A program made the translations under genes and the position numbers. From Bradyrhizobium sp. Y36 (GTDB lineage Bacteria > Pseudomonadota > Alphaproteobacteria > Rhizobiales > Xanthobacteraceae): a stretch of DNA of 64,000 nucleotides. The DNA is taken from the NCBI RefSeq assembly GCF_002531575.1, contig NZ_NWTI01000013.1, positions 1 to 64,000 on the forward strand, read 5' to 3'. Below, piece by piece: positions 34,013-41,989 of the stretch. How positions within the stretch are numbered: the stretch's first letter is position 1; each line of letters begins with the position of its first letter. The notes under the pieces were generated by a model. The model saw only the letters and a program-made list of their open reading frames with translations, was not told the origin of the DNA and did no database searches.

Positions 34013-34026
34013 TTGATTGAGATCAA
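34013..34026 (-). promoter_or_regulatory. FNR/FixK box upstream of the microprotein
   Basis: TTGATTGAGATCAA, a perfect TTGAT-N4-ATCAA palindrome centred 56 bp from the microprotein start, which fits activation from a -41.5 site with a short leader. Confidence 0.85.
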
Positions 34027-34053
34027 AAACGTCAGGGCGTCGCGAACGGACTG

Positions 34054-34767
34054 TCAGGCTGCGGCCAGCGCCTCGGCGCGCGCGGGGTCGAGCAGGCTGA
34101 TGCCGCCGTGGATGATCTCGATCACGCCGTGACGCTCCAGCTTGGTGAAGGTGCGGCTGACGGTTTCGATGGTCAGGCCGAGATAGTCGGCGATGTCCTG
34201 ACGGCTCATCGGAAGCGGAACCGTGTCCGACAGACCCTTGAGCGCGACCAGCCGTTCGCGCCAGCCGAGCAGAAAGGTCGCGACCTTCTCGTCGGCCGAA
34301 CGACGCCCGAGCAGCACCATATGGTCGCGCGCCTGGCTCAACTCGCGAATGGCCAGCTCGTTGATCCGCTTGAGCAGCTGCGGCCGGTCTTCGATGAAGC
34401 GGCCGAACGGGGCTTTGGCGAACTGGCACACGGTCACGACGCCGATCGCATCGGCGGAAAAATTATGCCGGCCGGATATGTTCATCCCCAGGAAGTCGCC
34501 GGGCAAGGCAAAACCGACGATCTGCCGGCGGCCGTCTGGCAGCAGCTTGTACAGCCGCATGACGCCTTCGAGAACGTTGTAGAACGAGGTCGTGATGTCC
34601 TCCTCGGAGAACACGGTCTCGCCTCCGTCAAAATGAACGCGGCGCCCGAGATGCTCGAACTCCCTGAGCTCGGCCGCATCCAGTGACGAACAAACCGCCG
34701 CACCGCGTACGGCACAATCGCTGCAAAAATGTCCGTTCGGCTCAATCATGACCACGGAAGGCTTCAT
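34054..34767 (-). CDS. FNR-type oxygen-responsive regulator (FnrN/FixK class with Fe-S cysteines)
   Basis: 237 residues. The N-terminal cysteines C15, C18 and C26 (CSDCAVRGAAVC) plus C114 (VVTVCQF) match the four ligands of the oxygen-labile [4Fe-4S] cluster in FNR/FnrN. The sensory domain (GGETVFSEEDITTSFYNVLEG, GRRQIVGFALPGDFLG) is followed by a wHTH with SRQDIADYLGLTIETVSRTF; the E-T-V-S-R recognition helix is the one that reads TTGA half-sites. Eight such sites lie in the next 15 kb. A box at 34851-34864 lies 90 bp upstream of the start, so the gene may be autoregulated. It is divergent to a cytochrome c gene. Confidence 0.94.
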   Translation of the reverse strand: MKPSVVMIEPNGHFCSDCAVRGAAVCSSLDAAELREFEHLGRRVHFDGGETVFSEEDITTSFYNVLEGVMRLYKLLPDGRRQIVGFALPGDFLGMNISGRHNFSADAIGVVTVCQFAKAPFGRFIEDRPQLLKRINELAIRELSQARDHMVLLGRRSADEKVATFLLGWRERLVALKGLSDTVPLPMSRQDIADYLGLTIETVSRTFTKLERHGVIEIIHGGISLLDPARAEALAAA

Positions 34768-34850
34768 CCACCGCTCCCCGCGCCGGCTGCCCCCGGCCCC
34801 AGGCCGAGTCCACCGCGCGGGGGCATTTTACTGCACTGCGCCAAAGCCAA

Positions 34851-34864
34851 TTGACTCAGATCAA
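34851..34864 (+). promoter_or_regulatory. FNR/FixK box between fnr-like gene and cytochrome c
   Basis: TTGACTCAGATCAA, centred 62 bp before the cytochrome start codon. That spacing fits a class II (-41.5) site with about 20 nt of leader. It could also act on the divergent fnr-like gene. Confidence 0.85.
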
Positions 34865-34919
34865 ATTTGAGTGGCATCCCCGTCTTATTCTGCTCCAGAT
34901 TTCGACGGGATCACTTTCC

Positions 34920-35237
34920 ATGCTGCAACGCGCCCTGCGTCACGGTCTGATTGGGCTGCTTCTGATGACACCGGCGCTGGCGGCCCCGAGCGCTGAACAG
35001 CGCGGCAAGGCCTTTGCAAAGGCCAATTGCGCCCGCTGCCACGCGATCGACCGCGCCTCCCGCAGCCCGCTCGAGGGCGCGCCGCCGCTACGCACCCTGC
35101 ATCGCCGTTACCCGATCGAGACCCTCGGCGAGGCGCTGGCGGAGGGGATCTATACCGGTCACGCCGACATGCCGGCCTTCGAGCTCAGTCCGGACCAGAT
35201 CCACGACCTTCTGTCCTACCTGAAGACGCTGGAATAG
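34920..35237 (+). CDS. Small mono-heme c-type cytochrome, exported
   Basis: 105 residues: a signal peptide (MLQRALRHGLIGLLLMTPALAA), heme attachment CARCH at 37-41, and a probable distal Met ligand in GHADMPAFEL, then a C-terminal helix IHDLLSYLKTLE typical of class I cytochromes. The start at 34920 is preferred to an in-frame TTG/ATG further up because the FNR box would lie inside a longer version. It is a periplasmic electron carrier, probably induced at low oxygen. Confidence 0.9.
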   Translation: MLQRALRHGLIGLLLMTPALAAPSAEQRGKAFAKANCARCHAIDRASRSPLEGAPPLRTLHRRYPIETLGEALAEGIYTGHADMPAFELSPDQIHDLLSYLKTLE

Positions 35238-35243
35238 ACGGCG

Positions 35244-36359
35244 TTACACCGCCTGCACGGTCCAGCCGATCAGCTCCTTGGCGATGCGAGCAAAGGCCGC
35301 ATCGAAGGCGGCAACCGAAGCGGCCGGCTCGACCTTGTCGAGCTTCTCGCCGGCTTCGATCAGGCGCGAGGCGACCACCTTGCCGTTCTTGTCGACGATC
35401 CGTGCCGACAGCGCGATCTCGACCCTCGCCTCGCCCTCCGTGGCGATCCGGAAGCGCCTGATGTCGATCAGGAGCTGGTAGTCCGCCTGACCGAGATCGC
35501 TCGTGCGCAGGGGGGCGTGGGCGATGTCGTAATTCTCGAAGCTGTCGATCAGGCGCGCCTGCACCAGTTTCGGAATGCTGTCGGCCCAGAGGAAGTCGGC
35601 AAAGCCCGGCCTGTCGCCAACTGGCGCGAACAGCATGCGCTGGGTCTGCAGCATGGCCACCGCGCTCGGCTCGGGAATGGCCAGCGACGCGGAAAGCGTC
35701 TTGCCGGCCGGCCCGAGGTTCTGCGGGGTGCGCAGATCGTAGGTAATCTTCTGCGCAGGGGCGCCGCCGCCGGTCATTTTCTCCAGGCCGGCCAGAATGC
35801 CGTCGATCTTGCCGGTGTTGCGCGCGAGCCCATCGGAGAACGTCTTGAAATTCGCGATCGTGTCCTTCAGCGGGCCGGAATTGTCCTGAAGCACCGTGTC
35901 GACCCGCCGCAGCGCATCGCGCGCGGCCTGCGTCATGCTCTGGCCGGCGCCGGCCTCCGCGATCAAGGTCAGGGGCTCGCCGGACTTGTCACCGGACTTG
36001 GCGACGATCACGCCCCCCTCCAACGTCACCACCGGCACGCCGGTCAGGCCCTGGAATTCAAGACCGACCTTGGTGTCGGAGCGGACCGGCGTCGCTGTTG
36101 CAACCGAAATCGTCGCATTGACGAAGCGGGGGTTGTCGGGCGCGAGCCCGAGCTGGGTCACCTCACCGACGCGAATGCCGTTGAACAGCACGCCGGCGCC
36201 GACCAGGAGGCCGGGGACCGGCCCTTGGAACTGCACCTGATAGTTCGTGCGCGGTCCGATGCCGCCGGTGTTGTTCAGCCAATAGACGAAGCCGAACACC
36301 GCGAGGATCGCGGCCAGCACGAAACTGCCGATCAGCACGTAAGGAGCGCGGGTTTCCAT
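35244..36359 (-). CDS. MCE-family lipid transport protein (MlaD-like) fused to a PqiC/YmbA-like domain
   Basis: 371 residues. An N-terminal anchor helix (YVLIGSFVLAAILAVFGFVY) leads to one MCE domain (about 40-120: YQVQFQGPVPGLLVGAGVLFNGIRVGEV, GLTGVPVVTLEGG), a helical coiled region (about 140-205), then from about 215 an ABC-transport auxiliary domain (LRTPQNLGPAGKTLSASLAIPEPSAVAMLQTQRM... YQLLIDIRRFRI) that is normally a separate lipoprotein (PqiC/YmbA). It is the last gene of the permease-ATPase-MCE operon. The complex moves phospholipids or other lipids between inner and outer membranes. Confidence 0.9.
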   Translation of the reverse strand: METRAPYVLIGSFVLAAILAVFGFVYWLNNTGGIGPRTNYQVQFQGPVPGLLVGAGVLFNGIRVGEVTQLGLAPDNPRFVNATISVATATPVRSDTKVGLEFQGLTGVPVVTLEGGVIVAKSGDKSGEPLTLIAEAGAGQSMTQAARDALRRVDTVLQDNSGPLKDTIANFKTFSDGLARNTGKIDGILAGLEKMTGGGAPAQKITYDLRTPQNLGPAGKTLSASLAIPEPSAVAMLQTQRMLFAPVGDRPGFADFLWADSIPKLVQARLIDSFENYDIAHAPLRTSDLGQADYQLLIDIRRFRIATEGEARVEIALSARIVDKNGKVVASRLIEAGEKLDKVEPAASVAAFDAAFARIAKELIGWTVQAV

Positions 36360-36362
36360 GTC

Positions 36363-37136
36363 TTATCTCATTTCGTGTTGCAGCATCTGCGAGCGCTTGC
36401 CGTGGAAATAGGCGCGCACCCAGGGATGCTCGGATTGCAGCAATTCGCGCATCGGGCCGATCGCCACGATCTTGCCGTCGGCCAGCGCGGCGACGCGATC
36501 GCAGACCGTGGTCAGGCTCGCAAGGTCGTGGGTCACCATGAACACGGTCAGGCCCAGCGTCTTTTGCAGGGTCTTGATCAGCGCGTCGAAATCGCCGGCA
36601 GCGATCGGATCGAGGCCGGAGGTCGGCTCGTCGAGGAACAGGATCGGTGGATCGAGCGCGAGCGCACGGGCCAGAGCCACGCGCTTGGTCATGCCGCCGG
36701 ACAGCTCTGACGGGTATTTGTCGGCGTCCTGAGCGCGCAAGCCGACCATTTCGAGCTTGGCGATCGCGATCTCATCCATCAGCTCCTGCGACAGGACGAG
36801 GTTTTCGCGCAAGGGAAACTGCACGTTCTGGCGGACTGTCAGCGAGGAGAACAACGCACCCTGCTGGAACAGGATGCCCCATATCGTGGCTGCGCCCCGG
36901 CCATGGCCGCCGGTGGGTTGTCCCATGACTTCGATGGTCCCGCTCCGGCGCGGGATCAGGCCGATGATGGTTCGCATCAGGACCGACTTGCCACCGCCGG
37001 ATGCTCCCACCAGCCCGAGGATCTCGCCCCGGCGGACGTCGAGCGACAGTTGGTCGAGCACGGTCTGGCGGCCGAAGCCGACCACGAGGTCCCGGACGCG
37101 GATCGCGAACTGGTCTTGCGATGCGTCCATCGTCAC
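36363..37136 (-). CDS. ABC transporter ATP-binding protein, MlaF-like
   Basis: 257 residues. Walker A GASGGGKSVLMR, Q-loop ILFQQGALFSSLTVRQNV, signature LSGGMTKRVALARAL, Walker B ILFLDEPTSGLDP and switch His in MVTHDL are all intact. The LSGGM(T/R)KRV signature is characteristic of Mla/Mce ATPases. The start overlaps the permease stop by 4 nt, and the MCE gene follows after 3 nt. Confidence 0.95.
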   Translation of the reverse strand: MTMDASQDQFAIRVRDLVVGFGRQTVLDQLSLDVRRGEILGLVGASGGGKSVLMRTIIGLIPRRSGTIEVMGQPTGGHGRGAATIWGILFQQGALFSSLTVRQNVQFPLRENLVLSQELMDEIAIAKLEMVGLRAQDADKYPSELSGGMTKRVALARALALDPPILFLDEPTSGLDPIAAGDFDALIKTLQKTLGLTVFMVTHDLASLTTVCDRVAALADGKIVAIGPMRELLQSEHPWVRAYFHGKRSQMLQHEMR

Positions 37137-38290
37137 ATTCCGATCGAGGCAAAGAAGACCGCGAACAAGCCGTCGAGCACGATCACCAGGAAGATCGACT
37201 TCACCACCGACGTCGTGGTCTGCCGCCCGAGCGACTCCGCGCTCCCCTTGACGCGCAATCCCTCACTACAGGCCACGATCCCGATCACCAGCGCCATGAA
37301 CGGCGCCTTCAGGATGCCCACCTCGAAATGCGTGACGGAGATGGCCTCGTGCAGCCGCGCGATGTAGATCGCCGGGCCCATGTCGCCATAGAACTGCGCG
37401 ACGAGACCGCCGCCATAGAGCGCGGCAACCGATCCGATGAAGGTGAGGATGGGCAGCGCGATGATCAGGGCCGCGACGCGCGGCAGGATCAGGACGTCGA
37501 CGGGATCGAGCCCCATGGTCGAGAGCGCGTCGATCTCCTCGCGCATCTTCATCGAGCCGAGCTCGGCGGTGTAGGCGCTGCCGGACCGGCCGGCGACCAT
37601 GATGGCGACGATGAGCACGCCAAGCTCGCGCAGCACCAGGATGCCGACCATGTCGACGGTATAGGACTCCGCGCCGAATCTGCGGAAATGGAAGAAGCCC
37701 TGCTGTGCGATGATGGCGCCGATCAGGAACGTGATCAGCGCGACAATGGGAATTGCCTGCCATCCGATGCGGTAGAGCTGATAGACCAGCGAGGTCAGCC
37801 GCAGCGAACGCGGCCGGCGCAGCACACCGATCACGGCCATGAACAATGCGCCGAGCATTTGCAGGAAGATCGTGATGTCCTCCCGCGCGCCAACGGTGGA
37901 CTTGCCGAGATCGCCGAGCCTCGACAAAACCGGATTGGGCGCAGCCACAGGAGCGGGTGTGTGGCGGTTGACCTGGCGCACCTCGTCCAGCAGCCCGGTG
38001 AAATGATCGGCGACGCCGACGAATTCGGCCGACCTGCCTGACGATGCTGCTCTGCGCGACAGTTTTTCCAGGACCCAGGCACCGAGCGTATCGAGCGCGC
38101 TGACGCCCGACATGTCCAGCGTGACGGCGCGCGAGCGATCGACGTCGGCGCCGACAGACCGGGACAAGGTCTCGAGCGTCACCACATTCGCGGCGGTCCA
38201 GGGCCCCTCGGGGCGCAGGTTCAGCACGTCGCCGGACGGCGTTGCGAGCAACAGCGGTTCGTGGTTCACGCTTCCACCTCGTCGGGACAA
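37133..38290 (-). CDS. MlaE-family ABC permease with N-terminal STAS domain
   Basis: 385 residues. The first about 105 residues form a STAS/MlaB-like domain (VTLDMSGVSALDTLGAWVLEKLSRR). The MlaE permease domain follows (FLIGAIIAQQGFFHFRRFGAE, LGVLIVAIMVAGRSGSAYTAELGSMKMREEIDALSTMGLDP, the diagnostic MlaE motif). Fusion of MlaB-like and MlaE parts is common in alphaproteobacteria. It is the first gene of the operon, with an FNR-type box centred 55 bp upstream of its start. Confidence 0.94.
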   Translation of the reverse strand: MSRRGGSVNHEPLLLATPSGDVLNLRPEGPWTAANVVTLETLSRSVGADVDRSRAVTLDMSGVSALDTLGAWVLEKLSRRAASSGRSAEFVGVADHFTGLLDEVRQVNRHTPAPVAAPNPVLSRLGDLGKSTVGAREDITIFLQMLGALFMAVIGVLRRPRSLRLTSLVYQLYRIGWQAIPIVALITFLIGAIIAQQGFFHFRRFGAESYTVDMVGILVLRELGVLIVAIMVAGRSGSAYTAELGSMKMREEIDALSTMGLDPVDVLILPRVAALIIALPILTFIGSVAALYGGGLVAQFYGDMGPAIYIARLHEAISVTHFEVGILKAPFMALVIGIVACSEGLRVKGSAESLGRQTTTSVVKSIFLVIVLDGLFAVFFASIGM

Positions 38291-38338
38291 TCGGTCCCCA
38301 TTCAGACGGCATTTCTAGGCCAGCATATGGCGGCCGGC

Positions 38339-38352
38339 TTGACCTGTCTCAA
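38339..38352 (-). promoter_or_regulatory. FNR/FixK box for the Mla-type operon
   Basis: TTGACCTGTCTCAA, TTGA-N6-TCAA, centred 55 bp from the permease start on the minus strand. It is one of two boxes in this divergent region. Confidence 0.75.
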
Positions 38353-38372
38353 GCGCGGACCTGCCCTGCCGA

Positions 38373-38386
38373 TTGACGCAAATCAA
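38373..38386 (+). promoter_or_regulatory. FNR/FixK box for the DUF883/holin-like pair
   Basis: TTGACGCAAATCAA, centred 64 bp upstream of the start at 38444; a second box (38339-38352) lies 34 bp away and faces the other operon. Confidence 0.82.
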
Positions 38387-38443
38387 GCGCGATCGCGTGC
38401 GCGGGCCCTAGGCTTGCGTCCGTTCAATGGGGATATCAAGTCC

Positions 38444-38719
38444 ATGTTCAACAGCGACAGGATGAGCGAAGAATTGCGCGCGCTGAAGCTTGACGTCACG
38501 CGCTTGCTGGGCACCGCTGGCGAAGAGATGTTCGAGAGCTCTAAAGATCGCGCCGAAGCGCTCGCCGACCAGATCAGAGTCGCCCTGACCGAGCTGGGCG
38601 AGACTGTCGAGGAAGAGCAGGAGCAGCTTCAGGGCCTCATTGCGGACCGTCCGATCACATCGCTCGCCTCCGCCTTCGCCCTCGGCGTGGTTGTCGGCTT
38701 CATGCTGAGGAGACATTAG
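38444..38719 (+). CDS. DUF883/ElaB-YqjD-like membrane-anchored protein
   Basis: 91 residues: a charged amphipathic helical body (EELRALKLDVTRLLG...TVEEEQEQLQGLIADRP) and a C-terminal transmembrane helix with glycines (ASAFALGVVVGFMLRRH). This is the layout of ElaB/YqjD proteins, which are C-tail-anchored inner-membrane proteins reported to bind ribosomes in stationary phase. It is immediately followed by the holin-like gene (next base), the same pairing as yqjD-yqjE in enterics. Confidence 0.85.
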   Translation: MFNSDRMSEELRALKLDVTRLLGTAGEEMFESSKDRAEALADQIRVALTELGETVEEEQEQLQGLIADRPITSLASAFALGVVVGFMLRRH

Positions 38720-39220
38720 GTGAATACCGAGAATGTGGTCAAACATCTGCGCGCGCTGTGGCGCACCGACAGGATCATCGCGGACATCAGGCTGCGCCAT
38801 CTGCTGGTCGGCCTCGGCCTGCGCGCCTTTGCGGCATTGATCGCAGCATTCGGGCTTCTGATGCTGGAGCTGTCGGCCTATTTCGCGCTGGTCCAGATCT
38901 GGAGCGCGATTGCCGCCGCGGCCATCCTCGGCGCCGTCAATTTCGCCATCGCGGCCGCACTCTTCGCCATCGCCAGCCGCGCTCCGTCCGGCCGCGACAT
39001 CGAGCTCGCCAGCGAAATCCACGACTCTTCCATCGAAGCCCTTCAACTCGAGGCGCGTGCACTCCAGGCCCAGGTGTCGGGCGCGGTGCACCATCCGCTC
39101 AGCACGATCGTGCCGGTGCTTGTGCCGCTGATCGCAATCATCGTGAAGAATCTGCGGTCGACGGCCAAGCCGTCGACCAAGACTTCCGCCACGGCAGGTT
39201 CGGCCGAAGCGCACCCCTGA
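38720..39220 (+). CDS. Phage-holin-like/YqjE-type integral membrane protein
   Basis: 166 residues starting at GTG 38720 directly after the previous stop. Two transmembrane helices (FAALIAAFGLLMLELSAYFA and AIAAAAILGAVNFAIAAALF) are followed by a charged helix and another hydrophobic stretch (STIVPVLVPLIAIIVKNL), with a polar Ser/Thr-rich tail. It corresponds to the YqjE/'holin X' group found beside DUF883 proteins. Despite the name there is no lysis cassette. Probably an envelope stress or low-oxygen membrane protein. Confidence 0.82.
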   Translation: MNTENVVKHLRALWRTDRIIADIRLRHLLVGLGLRAFAALIAAFGLLMLELSAYFALVQIWSAIAAAAILGAVNFAIAAALFAIASRAPSGRDIELASEIHDSSIEALQLEARALQAQVSGAVHHPLSTIVPVLVPLIAIIVKNLRSTAKPSTKTSATAGSAEAHP

Positions 39221-39229
39221 CGGGCGCAC

Positions 39230-41923
39230 TCAGAGCTTCAATTTGACGTCGCAGATATCGGGTTCGGCCGGATCCGGCTTGACCTCAAAGCCGAGGTGCC
39301 GGCACATCTCGAGCATCACGGTGTTCTCCTGGAGCACGTCGCCCGATATGACTTTCAGCCCTTCCGACTTGGCATAGTTGATGATGAGCTGCATGAGGGC
39401 CCAGCCGAGCCCCCTGCCCTTGAGATCGGAGCGCAGCAGGATCGCATATTCACCGCTCTCGTAGATCGAATCCGAGTGGAGTCGCACCACGCCGACCATT
39501 TCGCCGGTGGCCTCGTCGAACGCAATGAAGGCCATCGCGCGCGCATAGTCGAGTTGGGTCAGGCGCGCGATGAATTCGTGGGTAAACTCCTTCATCGGCG
39601 CGAAGAAGCGCAGGCGAAGGTCGTGTGGCGTGACGTGGCGCAGGAATTCGTGGATGGTCGGCTCGTCCTCGGGCCGCATCGGCCGCACGAAGATGCGCCA
39701 GTCGTCCTTGAGCTTGAGGCGGCGCTCCCATTGCGAGGGATAGGCGCGAACCGCGAAATTGGCCGGGCCGGAGCCGACAAATTTCCGTTGCGGCGCCCCG
39801 ACCGCGACGCGGGCATCGACCGCGGTCACGCCGGTTTCGTCCGCGAGCAGCGGATTGATGTCGAATTCGCGGATCTCGGGGATGTCGGCCGCCATCTGCG
39901 CCAGCTTGACCAGCACCATGGCCACGGCATCCTGCTTGACCGCGGGCACGTCGCGATAGGCCTTTAGCAGCCGCGACACGCGAGTCCGGTCGATCAGATC
40001 GCGGGCGAGCTGCAAGTCCAGCGGCGGCAACGCAAGGGCCTTGTCGTTGATGATCTCCACCGCCGTCCCGCCGCGGCCGAACACCACGACGGTGCCGAAA
40101 GTAGGATCGTCGGCGAGGCCCAGGATCAGCTCGCGCGCCTTTGCCTTGACGACCATGGCCTGGACGATGACGCCACCGATGCGGGCCTCGGGCCGCAGCT
40201 TTCTTGCCCGGCAGAGAATGTCGGAGGTGGCCGCACGCACGGCCTCCGGCGTGGTCAGATTGAGCACGACGCCGCCGACGTCGGATTTGTGGACGATGTC
40301 CCGCGACAGGATCTTCAGCACGACGGTGCCGCCCTGCGCGAAGATTTCGTTCGCATAGGCCACCGCCTGCTCGACATCGGCTGCCGCATTGGTCGGCACC
40401 ATCGCGATGTCGTAAGCTTCGAGCAGGTGCTTGATCTCGACCGGCTCAAGCCATTGCCGGCCGTCCGCGATCGCGGCGGTGACGATCTGCCTCGCGCCCC
40501 TTGTGTCCGGAATGAACGTGTCGGGCATCGCGGGAGGAACCTGGCTCAACTCCTCGACCACTTCGCGGTGCCGGACAAGGTGCATGAAGCCGCGCACGGC
40601 GTCGTCTTCGGTCGGATAGTTCGGCATGCCGGCGCCGGACAGCGCCTGAATGATGTGCTGATCGGCGCCAATCCAGGCTGCCAGCACCGGCTTGGCCCAT
40701 CGGCGATGCTGCTCGCGATATTTCGCGACGCGCTCCGTCACAATCGCGGCGATCTCGGTCGCCGAGGCAATCGCCGTCTGCACGTTGAGAATCAGAACCG
40801 CGTCATTGTCGGGATCGGCCAACAGCACCTCAAGCGCCGCCGCATAGCGCGCGGCGTCGGCGTCGCCCACGATGTCGACGGGATTTGCACCGGACCAGGT
40901 CGGAGGCAACGCCGCATCGAGCTTCTTGCGCGCCTCCGCCGAGATGGTCGCCGGAATTCCGCCCAGCTCGACCAGTCGATCGACGGCGAGCACGCCGATG
41001 CCGCCGCCATTGGTCAGGATGGCGAGACGCTTTCCGGTCGGCGATTCGACACGGCCGAGCGTCTCGGCACAATCGAACAGCTCTCGCAGGTCTGAGACCC
41101 GCAGCACGCCCGCGCGGCGGAACGCCGCGTCGTAGACGGCGTCGGCGCCAGCGAGCGCGCCGGTGTGCGTCGCCGCGGCTTTCGCGCCTTGCGCCATCCG
41201 GCCGGACTTCACCACGACGACGGGCTTCACGCGCGCGGCCGCGCGCGCCGCCGACATGAACTTGCGTGCGTCCTTGATGGACTCGATATAAAGCAGGATC
41301 GCGCGGGTCTTGTGATCCATCGCGAAATAGTCGAGCAGATCGGCAATGTCGACGTCGATCTGGTCGCCGATCGAGACGATGCCGGAGAAGCCGACGCCGC
41401 GCTGCGCAGCCCAATCGACCATGCCGGCGGCGATCGCCCCCGATTGCGAGATCAGCGCGAGGCTGCCCGCCCCCGGCATATGCGCGGCAAAGCTGGCGTT
41501 CAGGCTGACCCCGGGCATCATGATGCCGAGGCAATTCGGTCCGATCAGCCGCATGCCGTATTTGCCGGCCGCGGTGATGACAGCATCGTGCAGAGATCCC
41601 GGTCCGTGGCCAAGCCCGGCCGAGACGATCAAGGCCCCTGCCGTGCCGCGCCGTCCGGCCTGGTCGATGATGCCGGGGATTTCGCGCGCGGGCGCGGTGA
41701 TGACCACGAGCTCGGGAACGAAGTCCAGGGCGTCCAGACTCTTCACCGCCGCGACGCCGGCGATTTCCGCATGGCGTGGATTGACGAGGCCAAACCGCCC
41801 CTTGAATTCAGCCTTGTGAATGTTCTCCAAAACCGCGCGTCCCACCGAGACCGGGCGAGCGCTCGCGCCGACAAGCGCAACCGAACGCGGCGCCAGCAGG
41901 TTGTTCAGACGATAGGTTGACAT
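39230..41923 (-). CDS. ADP-forming acyl-CoA synthetase fused to GNAT acetyltransferase (Pat-like)
   Basis: 897 residues. It contains the CoA-binding domain (RSVALVGASARPVSVGRAVLENI), ligase domains (LISQSGAIAAGMVDWA, and the phospho-His segment THTGALAGADAVYDAAF), an ATP-grasp domain (VVLKILSRDIVHKSDVGGVVLNL, FGRGGTAVEI) and, from about 730, a GNAT domain (FVRPMRPEDEPTIHEFLRHV, LLRSDLKGRGLGWALMQLIINYA with the acetyl-CoA loop). Either it makes ATP from acetyl/acyl-CoA or it is a Pat/YfiQ-type lysine acetyltransferase with a degenerate ligase. The ligase His looks intact. It lies 66 nt downstream of the universal stress gene and is probably co-expressed with it. Confidence 0.92.
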   Translation of the reverse strand: MSTYRLNNLLAPRSVALVGASARPVSVGRAVLENIHKAEFKGRFGLVNPRHAEIAGVAAVKSLDALDFVPELVVITAPAREIPGIIDQAGRRGTAGALIVSAGLGHGPGSLHDAVITAAGKYGMRLIGPNCLGIMMPGVSLNASFAAHMPGAGSLALISQSGAIAAGMVDWAAQRGVGFSGIVSIGDQIDVDIADLLDYFAMDHKTRAILLYIESIKDARKFMSAARAAARVKPVVVVKSGRMAQGAKAAATHTGALAGADAVYDAAFRRAGVLRVSDLRELFDCAETLGRVESPTGKRLAILTNGGGIGVLAVDRLVELGGIPATISAEARKKLDAALPPTWSGANPVDIVGDADAARYAAALEVLLADPDNDAVLILNVQTAIASATEIAAIVTERVAKYREQHRRWAKPVLAAWIGADQHIIQALSGAGMPNYPTEDDAVRGFMHLVRHREVVEELSQVPPAMPDTFIPDTRGARQIVTAAIADGRQWLEPVEIKHLLEAYDIAMVPTNAAADVEQAVAYANEIFAQGGTVVLKILSRDIVHKSDVGGVVLNLTTPEAVRAATSDILCRARKLRPEARIGGVIVQAMVVKAKARELILGLADDPTFGTVVVFGRGGTAVEIINDKALALPPLDLQLARDLIDRTRVSRLLKAYRDVPAVKQDAVAMVLVKLAQMAADIPEIREFDINPLLADETGVTAVDARVAVGAPQRKFVGSGPANFAVRAYPSQWERRLKLKDDWRIFVRPMRPEDEPTIHEFLRHVTPHDLRLRFFAPMKEFTHEFIARLTQLDYARAMAFIAFDEATGEMVGVVRLHSDSIYESGEYAILLRSDLKGRGLGWALMQLIINYAKSEGLKVISGDVLQENTVMLEMCRHLGFEVKPDPAEPDICDVKLKL

Positions 41924-41989
41924 GAAATCAAATGCGCCCGGTCGGCGACGGCTCCGATGGTTGACGATCAGTCTCGACGAATGGCGAGC

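Noticed and set aside
38720..39220. Phage lysis cassette suggested by a holin-like protein
   Set aside because: No endolysin or other phage gene; pairing with a DUF883 gene indicates the YqjD-YqjE type.
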